Assembly: GCA_014058105.1 (NCBI GenBank)
Contig: JACGCM010002156.1
Span: 310,001 to 374,000 of the forward strand
Direction of reading: 5' to 3'
DNA: 64,000 nucleotides
Source: Kingdonia uniflora
Taxonomy: Eukaryota; Streptophyta; Magnoliopsida; Ranunculales; Circaeasteraceae
Of this stretch, positions 1 to 10,544 are shown in pieces. Numbering within the stretch: the first letter of the stretch is position 1; every line of letters starts with the position of its first letter. The notes under the pieces were generated by a model, which was not told the origin of the DNA, searched no databases, and saw only the letters and a program-made list of their open reading frames with translations. Both the position numbers and the translations under genes were made by a program.

Positions 1-2288
1 TAATAGTGTTTTGTAATAGTTGTTGATATTTGAATGAAATGATGCCTTCAAAGACCCTTTGTTCAGTGTTTGTGATGCGTTGAGATTATGTGATGCTTTG
101 CGATGTTGTGTTACTAAATAATTGATAGAGAAGAGTAATTAGGCTTACTTGGGACAGGTGTCTCGAGTGCCGCACGTGCCAAGCTTGATTTTAAGTTGGT
201 CCGTGTCAATCGCTCTCTCATCTCTCTCTTTCTTCACAATTATAAAGAATCTGAGTGTATATAATTACGGAAGAAGCGTCTCTCTCTCCCTCGCGTCTAC
301 AATACAATTGGTAAAATTTGTTCAAGTCTAATTTTTTTGAACTTGAAATTTCTTTATTCTATAAACTCAAGCATGTAATATTTCAATTGGGTTTTAAATC
401 ATAATTGGTTAAAATTGGCTAATTTTGTAGCTGTTGTAGTTCACATAAACCCAAGGGACTGCTTTTATTAGCTCTAGCCTGCCATTGTTGAAGAATACCC
501 TGAATATGATGATTTAAGTAGTACTAGAGTACTCCCTGTTCATTCAAAGAGGAAGGGTTGAAGAAATTGGGTAGATATCAGATAATCTATAATGACATAG
601 AGGGATTACTAATCATGCAATGTTAACCTATATTTTCTGTCATATGTTTTAATGTATTTCCATGGATGAACATAGATGGGAATGGTTGTTGCATCTGAGT
701 TAGTAGTCCTTATTGTCTGTTCCTTTTGTGAGGGGTTGGCTGGCCAGAGAGAAGTAACAAAATTGTGAGGTAATAAATCTGGTAGGAGAGTGGATTGAGA
801 GAGAAAGTTAGTACCCGGGAGTTCTTTAAGAGTTGTAGGGAGTGGTTAAGTTAAGAAAGTAGCTGAAAATTGAGTAACTAGATGCTGAAAGTTAAACCAC
901 AAATCCAACAAATGCATATACCTTTAGCTCTTTTCTTGTTCCTTTTTTCTGCAACTTTACTTTTTCTGCTGCTTATTTTTTATTTGTGCACCTCTATCAC
1001 TCTCCCCTTTGCCAATTATTTTTGATCCTCCATCTCTTTGCCTCATTCGCCTCCTTTTGTCAGCGTTGTTATTCTTCATCAAAATCCCATTCATAGATTT
1101 TGTAGTCTCCAACTTCTTCAGTTTTTCCTAGGTAAAGAACCTTCTGAAGCAATTTACTCTTTTAATTCTCTTTTTCACCTCCTCTTTTGAGACTCTGTAC
1201 ACTTCAAATATGTAGTTTTTCTAAGTATTTGTACTTTGACCATCTATGAAGTTCAAAGTCGTGACGGGTAATTTTGTATAGGCCAGGATGATTACTGCTA
1301 TTTCAAGAATGCACATTTTAACTACTGCATTGGACTTGAACCAATCCCTTTGAGGGTTGATGAAGAGTAATTAGGGAAAATAAAATGCATTTTTTTTCAC
1401 TAGCATCTGGGAACTTTTATCAAAAGCTAGAAGCCAAGAATGGTGTTGATGAAGAGTAATGATTGTAAACCTTGTTCTGTTTTACCAACTTTGCTTGTTA
1501 TCTATATCTTTTGTTGGCATTAAGACTCTGGAGTTTTCCTCAAATATACATGTGAAGAGAGTTTTGGGCTATTAGGTGTTCTGGTATACTGTGAAAATAT
1601 GGACTAAAATGTGTTTCCACTGCCACAATTTTGAATGTTCAAGAAACTCTAGGTGCATGTTTAAGATGTGGCATTAAAACAGTTTTCTGATCCATCTCCG
1701 GTAGGTAGTAGAATCAATGGAGTTATTATTGAAAGAAAACCTGAAATAAATTGCACAGACAAAACTGAAAGTGCTAAGTTATCATCGGACCATTAAACTG
1801 TTAGCAACATAACACATTGGATTTACAATTTTAAAAAAAATGCAAATCATTAACATGGGGTTACTCACATACAGCTCGCTTGTGTCCTTCAACTCTATCA
1901 TATATTGATGGTAATAGGTTAATAGCGGTGCACATTAAAAATGACATGATTCACCCCTCTTAACCTAGTACCTGTTACCTGAGCAATAGATTCAAGAATC
2001 ATCTCCAAGCTTGTAATAGTGTTCTCTGCATTAAACTAATCTTCTACGAGGGTTGTTTTATGACATAATATGCTCTAGTTAGGTGTTTCTAGTTGATTAT
2101 GTTCTTCTGAGATTTTTATATTAGTCTTGAATGGATGGTTATTTTTTTCATTGGCTGGTGAAGCTTAGATGCCGAAACCTTACCCTGAAAGACTATTGAT
2201 AATACTTTCCCCATTTATAGATCCCGCATTACGGAAAAAATAAAAAATACTCAGTGATTTGCATGTTGTTAGCACTGTTATGATGATA
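1..2288. other. Non-coding AT-rich stretch, no gene recognised
   Basis: No open frame here resembles a known protein. The stretch has CT-rich tracts (about 210-300 and 950-1110) of the kind seen in plant 5' leaders or introns, but no start codon followed by a plausible exon. It could be intron or promoter of a gene lying left of the window. Confidence 0.5.
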
Positions 2289-2950
2289 GGCTTGAGTGTT
2301 TGTTTCATTAATATGTTTGGTAGGTTACCAAAAATTCAAAAAGCGGGACAATTTTTTTATATGCATTAGAATGAAAAAATTGAGGATTCAAATCATTTTC
2401 AATATCTTTAGTTTTTAAGTAACAAAGAGTTTACCTTCGATTCCTGAACATGTATTCATGCGTGCATTGAGTATCTTTTTGGGATATTCTGAATTATTAC
2501 TTTGAACAAGAAGTATTCTTTTATGGGTAATCACTGGGTAAATTTTGGGGATATCTGTTGTTCTCTGTTAAAAGCACCTTTATCTAATCTTAAAAGCTAC
2601 CATGTTTTGTATTGGCTCTCATGTTGTTTATCTGTTTTTTATCTGTTATTGTGTTCCCCCTGTTCATAATACTTCTTGGTTAATTTCCAGTGCCCCCATC
2701 AAAGACAACTTGCTAAGAATAATTTACCCCACTTACTACTTCAGGTGTGTTTTCTTTTACAATTTGAGCTCAGTTATTACATTATTTTTTAATTAAATTG
2801 CTTGCAATATATTGTTTGAAGTACAAAATCTCTTTTTTCTTTAGCTAGGTGGTAATGTTTAGATATTTATTACTTGCGACATGACATGATATGTTTCAAA
2901 ACGCTAAGAATCACCCTCCTGTGGAATTAATAATAAAGTCAATATGTAGG

Positions 2951-4278
2951 ATGGCTACTAGGGAGGAAGAGGAAACAAGTGTAGTCATAATAATGGTATA
3001 TTTGCTTTATGCGGCCGCAATGATTTATAAAAGGAGACCATTACCTAGACAACCTATAGTAAATAGAGACCATGAAAGGAGACTTTTAGTACAAAGGATG
3101 TATGTAGAGAGTGATAAAAATTGTCACGAGCAATTGCGCATGAACAGAAATGTGTTTCGAATGTTAGTTAGTCGTTTAAGAAGGCATGGCTTATGTGATT
3201 CAAGGTTTTTGACGGCTGAGGAACAATTAGCAATGTTCCTTCACACTGTAGGACACGACCAAAGGAACTCTACTACAAAATTTACGTTCATACGTTCTGG
3301 GGAAACTGTTAGTCGATACTTACATAGTACACTAAATGCAATGATGGGTCTCTACAAGGAAGTATTTAAGCAAGCACACGCTATTAATTCACCTACAAGC
3401 AATTCGAGTTATATAAGAAGCTGGCACCAATACTTTGAGGTGAAACTTAATTCCTCTTTAATTTTTATTAATATTGAGTTTTCAAGTATTTTTAAAAAAA
3501 TTACTATTATGAATTATATAGGATATGGTGGGTGCCATAGATGGAACGTATATCCCCGCACAAGTACCAATTGCTGACCAAGCAAGGTATCGAAATAGAA
3601 AATGTGATATTCGTCAAAATGTCCTAATGGCGTGTACATTTGATATGCGACTAACGTATGTTCTCGCGGGATGGGAAGGGTCTGCACATGACAGTAAAGT
3701 GTTGAAGGATGCAGTCGCTCGTGTAGGGGACCGGTTAATCTTTCCCGTTTGTACATAACGATTCATCGTATTAAATACTATAGATGTGAATTATTTGAAG
3801 AAAAACCTCTAATTACATATCATACATAGGTCATTCTTATCTTGTCGATGCAGGATTTCAACATGTCCCTGGAATTTTTACCCCATTTCGAGGTACTCGA
3901 TATCATTTGAATGACACTCGTGGACGAAATCCAAGAAATGCAAGAGAATTATATAATTATCGACATTCGTCATTACATAATGTAATTGAAAGAACATTCG
4001 GACTTCTAAAGAAACGATTTGCATATTTGAGGACTTCGCCATTCTTTGATATTAAGACGCAAAAAAGAATGTTACTTACATGTTGTGCCTTACATAACTT
4101 TATCTTGGACGTTGATCCATTTGACTTATGCGAGAATGAAGTTGATCCTGCAAAGGGGGAGGAAGAGCTTGATGATGTACCTCTAGAAGAAGAACATATA
4201 GTTTTCGAGCATTTACCTCTATGGATAGCAAAAAGAGATACCTTAGCAGACTTAATGTGGAAAGAATACAATCCATGA
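2951..4278 (+). CDS. PIF/Harbinger-type transposase (HARBI1/ALP1-like DDE nuclease)
   Basis: Three exons, 2951-3439, 3522-3750 and 3830-4278, join in phase to a 388 aa protein. The catalytic triad is visible: first Asp in VGAIDGT at the start of exon 2, second Asp in GWEGSAHDSKVL, and the Glu in HNVIERTFGLLKKRF in exon 3, as in DDE_Tnp_4 (HARBI1-like) nucleases, which with a SANT partner cut and join the transposon ends. The N-terminal part has a helix-rich region (HEQLRMNRNVFRMLVSRL) typical of plant family members. The start at 2951 (MATREEEE) was preferred; an in-frame ATG 60 bases upstream at 2891 is possible. No internal stop is seen, so the protein may still be functional, unlike its partner gene. 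Splice sites are inferred from phase and protein continuity. Confidence 0.85.
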
Positions 4279-4464
4279 TCTTGTATTAATTTAGCTCGTT
4301 AATTATTGATTAGATTTTGGGTTTTTAAGGTTTAGTAGACGTTGTTAGTGTACTTTTAATTATTATTTTATTTTTTATTTGATATATAGATTTTTAATCA
4401 CTAATTGACATGTGAACCTACTTCTCAGTAGATTTAATAAATTAATGAAAACCTACAATTAAGA

Positions 4465-5463
4465 ATGGCACCAACATCTGGGAGGGTTTATTTGAGATGG
4501 GATGAGAAAATGGATACTATCTTTATCAATACATTATTTGAACAAAGGCAACACGGCCAAAAAACTGCGAACGGCTGGAGCTTGATGGCATATAACAAAT
4601 CTTTTTTTAACTTGAAAAGGGAAGCGAATCTAGATGTTACTATTGAGCAATGCAAAACACGGTGGAAGACATTAAAAGTAAATTACCTTCTCATCAAAAA
4701 AGTTGTTGAATCGAGTGGCTTTGGGTGAAATGAAGAAACTCAGTTGGTAACGGCTGAGAAGATGGTCTGGAAAAAATTTATTGAGGTATATATTTTAGTG
4801 ATAGAATAATTTATTCTTTAATAATATAAATTATTACGTTATTACCCATGTTATTTGTTAGAGAGATCCATCAGTGAAGAACTACCAGGATAAAACAATT
4901 CCGTATTATCGAGACTTGGACATTTTAGTCGGAAAAGATTATGTGACAGGTGCAGAAGCTGGTACAGGAAATGATGAAACAAACATCCCACAAGAAGGTA
5001 ATAATATTATTTTATTTTTAGAAATATTTAGTACATACAACTACGCTTTTATAAGTTTGTTATATCAGGTTTTGAAGTCGATAATGAAGGAGTCGAGTTT
5101 GTTTATTCCACTATTGACGAGAGAACCCCGAATCGTGTTTCATCTTCAACAACTCCTGGTGCCTCTGCTCCTTCTGGTGCTTCGGCTCCTAAAAAAAATA
5201 AAGTTCGTCGTGATCGTTTGGATAGAGAGGGAGCTATAGAAAAATTAGTGTTTGCAGTTGACAAACTTGCAGGAAATGTGGGACGACCTGATTTGGCTGT
5301 GTTGGAAAAAGAGTTGAAAGAAATCCCAATTTTGTCGAAAGACGATCTAATGAAGGCCCTATTTTACTATCGCGACAATGACGGTGCTGCCCGAGGTTTT
5401 CTTGCTGTGTCTCAAGATTCAAAGAAGGACTATTTGCAATATGAGATGAAAAATATCCAGTAG
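4465..5463 (+). pseudogene. Harbinger ORF1, Myb/SANT-like DNA-binding protein with one nonsense codon
   Basis: Three exons, 4465-4785, 4862-4997 and 5069-5463, join in phase. The N-terminus (LRWDEKMDTIFINTL, then QCKTRWKTLKVNY) is the Myb/SANT-like fold found in plant Harbinger ORF1 proteins, which bring the transposase to DNA. The C-terminal half has the usual charged region ending near KKDYLQYEMKNIQ. In exon 1 a TGA at 4726-4728 sits where the family has Trp (SSGFG-stop-NEETQLVT); the frame is otherwise open to 5463. This looks like a single recent TGG to TGA change in a gene whose neighbour is intact. Reading through or a sequencing error are alternatives. Confidence 0.8.
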
Positions 5464-5940
5464 TTTTATATTGATTAAAAGTATTTCGTATTAGGTTTAA
5501 TAAGATGTTCATACTATTCGTATGAATATAGCATTTTATTGTTCAGATCTATTCAAGTTTATTTTGATATTATTTGTTTATTTATTGAAAGATTAATAAA
5601 TGAGTTATTGGTTGTTTGTCTATTTCAATATTTGAATGTTTACGTAGTTTATACATTAATAATTGTTAAAATGAGAGGAGATGTCAAATATATTATTTAC
5701 AATATCTGATTTGCCAAACACAAAATTTCAGAATATCTGTTTTTAATATTCAGCTGCCAAACAAAAAACATATATATGAGATATTTGATTTTTCAAATAT
5801 CAGGATATCTGAAATATCGAATATCTGAGATATATTTTTATCAAACAGAGCCTTGGGCTTTTTATGACCTCCTCTCTATACTTGGTTTATTTGGTAATGA
5901 CAAATATAATATTTTTGGGGAAAACTTGTTGACCAAGTAG

Positions 5941-6000
5941 CTCAACGGCTATAAACGACTAGTTTTTTTCATCTATAAATGTCATTCATCTTCTACACTC
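5941..6000 (+). repeat. Left subterminal inverted repeat of the second Harbinger element
   Basis: This 60 bp stretch matches the reverse complement of 9292-9351 at about 54 of 60 positions, including the shared core ACTAGTTTTTTTCATCTATA. It lies about 60 bp before the plus-strand ORF start at 6057 and contains a CTATAAAC word, so it may include the core promoter and leader of that ORF. Confidence 0.85.
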
Positions 6001-6056
6001 TTATATTAACTATCTTTTATACTCTTCTCCCTCCTTAGCTTACAAGCAAAACTACT

Positions 6057-7647
6057 ATGTCATCCTTAAGCTCCCAATCTAATTCTCAAAACCACTCTCA
6101 ATCCTCCAATACGAACCAACGAGGGAACGTATCAATTCGGCGTATTTGAACCGTCACAAATGCTTAACCTTTCCTAATATCGTGATCACCATGTTTGCTA
6201 ACTATTCCCGCCACCCGGCAATCAATTTCAATCTCAAACCTAAGGATATTACCAAAACCAAAGATATTACCCTAAATTTGATCCTTATACGGGCTCGTAC
6301 TTTCAACCGGGGAATTCAAATTATACATCTCAAACCGGTTTCGTCGGTGGAAGTTCGAGTACTATGTCGATGAGAGCTACATAGGGTTTAAATGATTTAA
6401 ACCTCAATACATCACCAATTGTATCTCCGGTTGTCTCACCGATCATCTCCAAAGAATTCAATCCGGTTCTCACAAGAAGTAATATGCGCGAAAAGGCGAA
6501 GCCTAAAAGAAAGATGGCATATACACTTATTGTAGTTGAGGATGTAGTTGAGGCTGAGGAGGAAGTTGCTAACAACAAAGACACATACAGAAACTCAAAA
6601 AATTGGTCTTCCGAGGACTTCGTAAATCTTGCATGCGCTTGGTCTCAAGTATCTCAAAATCTCGCTAGCACGAATAACCAAAAAGTTGTTATATTTTGGT
6701 TCAAGGTGCGTGACCAGTTCAACTCATTCTATGTTGACCAATTGATATGGTAATCATACAACAGTATTAATTACACGTATAAGGGGCAGCTCAATAAGGA
6801 TTGTTCGATTTTTAGAGGCATCTTTCATGACCTTAAAAGCCAATATTTTACCGACATTAGATCGGGCGACTTCGTAAGTACATTTTTTTTTCTCATTTAA
6901 TTCATTTTGTTATGTTAATCATACTTATTAGAATTTGAAACTTGATTTCTAGGAACGTATGGCATACAGGATATTCGACAAAATACAAAAAAAAAATGTC
7001 ATTTACATTTGGGGAGGCTTACAAAGTTTTGGAGCAGTGCCCAAAATGGTCACAAATTCCACATCAAGCAACTCAACCGTAACGTCGCTAGGAAGTCAAA
7101 TTTTCACGATAGCCTGGGTAACTCTACCAACACCGATCCTGAAACACCTACTTTCGACATTCCAAACGTCGTAATTCTGGATGATTCTATCAACATGGAT
7201 GCACCACTATATTCTTGTGGGGATGTAAGACCGAACGACCAAAAAAAAGGTGTTTGAGACGATGACCAGATGGCCAAAATATAAGGCAAAATAAGCGATA
7301 AAGTCAAGTATAAATTATTAGGGGAAGAAGATGTTTGAGATGACGACCAACATGAGAAAGCATGGAATGAGAGAGACGAGTAGAAGAAAGAGGAAATGGA
7401 TGCTAGAGCTAGAGTACGAGAGGAACAAAAGTTGGTTAGAGAGGCTGAGATTCAAAGGAGGCATAAAACGGAGCTAACTAAAAAAAAAACCATCGAAGAT
7501 GCGAATATGGTTAAGGTGATGACAACAAACCCAAGTAACCTACTACCGGCACAAAGGCGTTGGATGAAGAAGCAAATGAAAAAATATTCAAAGAAGTTAA
7601 AGAAGCAGTGTCCAAGTGATGACGATGTTTTTAGTGATAAAGATTGA
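6057..7647 (+). pseudogene. NAM-associated-domain ORF1 of the second Harbinger element, broken
   Basis: Starts MSSLSSQSNSQNHSQSSN and then breaks near 6150. Recognisable pieces follow in several frames: KNWSSEDFVNLACAWSQVSQ (about 6595-6655), a WFKVRDQFN segment, FRGIFHDLKSQ (about 6810-6840), and the GEAYKVLEQCPKWSQ-type block near 7010 that marks the No-apical-meristem-associated C-terminal domain of these transposon proteins. The end (7396-7647) is a Lys-rich coiled region. At least three stops or frameshifts interrupt it. In the family this protein acts as the DNA-binding partner of the transposase; that role is inferred from context. Confidence 0.75.
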
Positions 7648-7839
7648 TGTAATCCTTAGCGTTAATAGTAGTTCTTAAGTTTTATGTAATTTCATTATTT
7701 CAATAAAATTGTTATTAATCGTACGTAATCCTTAAAATATACTTGAATCAAGTAGAGCAAATACATTAAAACTTCAACATAACACTTGGAAACAAAATAC
7801 ATTACTTTAGAAAATAAAAAAACAATAATGAAGACTACA

Positions 7840-9213
7840 TTACTCTACCTCTTTTTGATTCCACAAATGCGCGACAAGTTCATCTCGTAATTGGAAATGA
7901 GCACCATCATTTCTAATTTTATGAAGGATGTACTCTGCCATAGTGTTGATCGCGCGTCTTGGATTTAAGTCCGCCTTCCAATTCTTTACGAATTTTTTAA
8001 ACTTGGGATCAATGTCTATTTGCCAGATGTAAGTATGACGCTCATCTTCGATGATCATATTGTACAGGATTATACATGCATACATAACATTTCCTAGATC
8101 ACTAGGTTTCCAAAATTGTGCACCATGTGCCAATATTTGAAACCTAGCTTGTAATACCCTAAAAGCACACTCTACGTCTATCCGGCATGCTTCTTGCATC
8201 TTCAAAAAATATTTTTCAGCATCGTTGGATGGATTTTTTATGGTTTGAATAAGTATTTGCCATTTTGGATAGACTTCATCCGCTAAGTAATACCCCATAG
8301 TGTATGGTGTCGTGCCTATATTATAATTACATAGCGGCGCAACTCTATTAGATAAGTTGTTAAAAAGCTACCCTTGATGCAAGATGTTTACGTCATTATT
8401 AGAACTGGGCACCCCAAAGAATACGTGCCATATCCAAAGATCTTGCGATGCAACCACTTCTAAAATCACCGTCGAGATTTTCTTATACCCGGTATATTGT
8501 CCTGCCCACCCGGTATTATAATTTTTTATTTCCAATACATACAATCTAAACTACCTAACATCGCCGAGAAGCTTTGCAATCTATTCACTTCTAACAAGTG
8601 TAATGTATCATTTTCATTGGGAGATCTAAGGTATTGAGCTTTGAATCGTGCTATAATTGTTTTTAAAAAATTCTTTCAAGCTCAAAATACCCGTAGATTC
8701 CCAAATCCAAATATATTCGTCTTGGGCGTCTGTGCTCGTACCGTAACATAACATGGGAAGTGCGTACGCTATCTTTTGGTGCGAAGATATGCCCATCGTC
8801 TTAGCAGTATTTTCTCTTTGAATAAAATAGGGGTTCAAAGAAAGTATTTGATCATAAATACGTTGATACACACATTCGCCCATACGGAATCGACGACGAA
8901 ATGGGATACCTTTGAAGACTGGGCTGTCACCGAAGTAATCTCGATTAAGATTAAACTCCCCCAATTTATGATCACGGCCTTTCCACTTGTCAATCCTTCC
9001 CATTTTACTACATCCCCGCCTCCATTATGATGTCGCATCTTGCTCTTTTTCTTCTGCTTCTCCAATCTCAACCATAATCTTGCTATACTCGTGCATCATC
9101 CGAATTTAAAGTAGGAAGACCTCTTCACTTTCGGATGATGATGAAGACGATGACTCCAAAGATGAGAGTGACGAGTCAGACATGATTAGGTCAGCCAGGA
9201 TTTTGTCAGACAT
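7840..9213 (-). pseudogene. Plant_tran (Harbinger-type) transposase, broken
   Basis: Minus strand. The N-terminus begins with a Ser/Glu-rich segment (MSDKILADLIMSDSSLS) and continues as KMGRIDKWKGRDHKLGEFNL, with the typical TMGISSHQKIAYALPML motif at about 8770. The middle (8300-8620) is frameshifted but still shows LGSLDCMYW, holding the first catalytic Asp, and a SNNDVN segment with the second. The C-terminal part (7840-8298) contains DVECAFRVLQARF, the block with the catalytic Glu. Stops at several points show that it is not functional. It belongs to the Plant_tran family rather than the DDE_Tnp_4 type of the neighbouring element. Confidence 0.8.
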
Positions 9214-9291
9214 GATTCGGCAAAATTGATAACAACAGAATAAAGTTGAGTTTTGAGATTTAAGAAGAATGAGTTGAGTGTAGAAGAGTAA

Positions 9292-9351
9292 GAGAGTAGA
9301 AGATGAATGGGTTTTATAGATGAAAAAAACTAGTTGTTTATAGCCATTGAG
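9292..9351 (-). repeat. Right subterminal inverted repeat of the second Harbinger element
   Basis: Reverse-complement partner of 5941-6000. It stands in the same position relative to the minus-strand transposase start (9213 or 9183) as the left copy does to the plus-strand ORF, so the two ORFs would be driven by near-identical inverted promoters. Confidence 0.85.
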
Positions 9352-9429
9352 TTTCTTGTTAAAGAAGTTTGATCAGGGAAAAACCAAGTATGTAGGGGGA
9401 ACCTTGTAAACATTTCATGCCTATGACTT

Positions 9430-9826
9430 GCAGGCTATTGCCGCGTAGTTCTGAATGGTGTGGCAAGAACTAGCCGTTGCACACTCTTTTAAATCTCAGC
9501 CATCCACGTGTCTCCATCTTAGCCACTGTGTATACGCGCAGTTCTAAACTGCACGGCAATATGGCCTCTTAAAGCTTGACAAGTGTCATCATCTCATTGG
9601 CTCACTCCCTAAGTGTAGTTCAGAACTGTGCGACATCAATCCACCAAATATCCACCCACAGGGTGGAGAATCCACCCTCAAGGTGGATATTGCAATGTCA
9701 CGTAGTCGTAGTCACCTAGCTGTTGTGAGGTAGATTTGCCCAAATGAGGGTGAAGAATGGGAATCCACACTCCACGTCATCTTTCACCTAGCTGTTGTGG
9801 GTACTCTTAAATGGGTAGTGGGGTGT
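9430..9826 (-). repeat. Tourist/Harbinger-type MITE copy, one end identified
   Basis: Reading on the minus strand from 9826, the end GAGTACCCACAACAGCTAGG matches the ends of the complete MITE at 45679-46100, and it is followed by TTA, the usual target duplication. Inside are the same words: ACCTTGAGGGTGGATTC, repeated GGTGGATT blocks, and three copies of a CAGTTCTGAACTG-like near-palindrome (around 9445, 9540 and 9620). The other end was not found and may be lost at the junction with the Harbinger element to the left. Confidence 0.65.
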
Positions 9827-10544
9827 GTAAAAACTTCTCTAGTACCTATATATAGGTATAAGGACTTTGTTTTGATATATGAGTTCAAGAATACATCAAT
9901 ATATGAGTGTTCTTTGCCTATTCCTCTTTTAATCCGAAAATCATCATTTCATTTCATTGTTCATATCCAATAATCAAGGGACCTACATGAAACGGGCTTA
10001 TCTCCCGAAATTAGTAATTAATAATATTTATGCCTAACATAATACAGAAGGCCATGGACAACATCTATCACCTCCTTGTGTTACTAGGGTTCGATCTGCC
10101 ACTTTTATGGTACTGCTATGGAGGCATGGCTCCAGTAAGCTACTGAGGATCCTGTTTTTAGTTGCTACTTGCTCAAGAAGTTAGAGAATCCTAAGTTGAG
10201 ACATAACAAAGGGAAAGGACTTGCTTTAGAAGAGATTAAGGGATGATTTAGATAATTAACACTAAATATAGTATTTGGATGGTGGCATGGAAACAATACT
10301 TGGGTCAGAGCTTGGTTTCTGATTAAGAACGACAAAACCAGAAGTCAATAAGAGAATTCTTTTGGATAGTTGGCATGTCCCTGTGGATGCACTTCTATTT
10401 TTTGATTGGCTAGACTTGCAGGGTTGCGAGAGAGAATGAAGGAGTTTCTGAGATGGCTAGACTTCATTTTTTCATGAAGGTTGAAGAAGCATAAGGTGAA
10501 GAGATCTCACATTGGAGATTAAGATTCAGAAGAAGATCCCTGGC
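9827..10544. other. Unassigned spacer, possibly old LTR remains
   Basis: No protein similarity was recognised. The part around 9840-10000 has TATATATAGGTATAAGG followed by a CT-rich leader-like tract, which could be the promoter region of an old LTR, but no LTR ends could be paired. Confidence 0.35.

Larger units (their letters stand above)
2289..5852 (+). mobile_element. PIF/Harbinger element with transposase and SANT-like ORF
   Basis: The element carries the two genes expected of an autonomous PIF/Harbinger transposon: a DDE transposase (2951-4278) followed in the same direction by a Myb/SANT-like protein (4465-5463). The proposed right end, ATCAAACAGAGCC at 5840-5852, is preceded by AT-rich subterminal copies of ATATCTGA-type words. 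The proposed left end at 2289 (GGCTTGAGTGTTTG) matches the reverse of the right end only loosely (GGCTCTGTTTG), and no clean 3 bp target duplication is visible, so the boundaries are tentative while the gene content is clear. Confidence 0.5.
5855..9425. mobile_element. Decayed Harbinger-type element with two converging ORFs
   Basis: A second element starts within a few bases of the end of the first. It contains a NAM-associated ORF on the plus strand (6057-7647) and a Plant_tran transposase on the minus strand (7840-9213), arranged tail to tail. Long inverted repeats lie just inside the ends (5941-6000 and 9292-9351). The outermost termini are only weakly alike (both have an ACTTGG word), and no target duplication was found. 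Both genes carry stops and frameshifts, so the element is not autonomous. Confidence 0.7.

Noticed and set aside
149..331. 60-codon open frame near the left edge
   Set aside because: No motif, Ser/Leu-rich composition from a CT-rich leader-like tract, and no plausible splice continuation.
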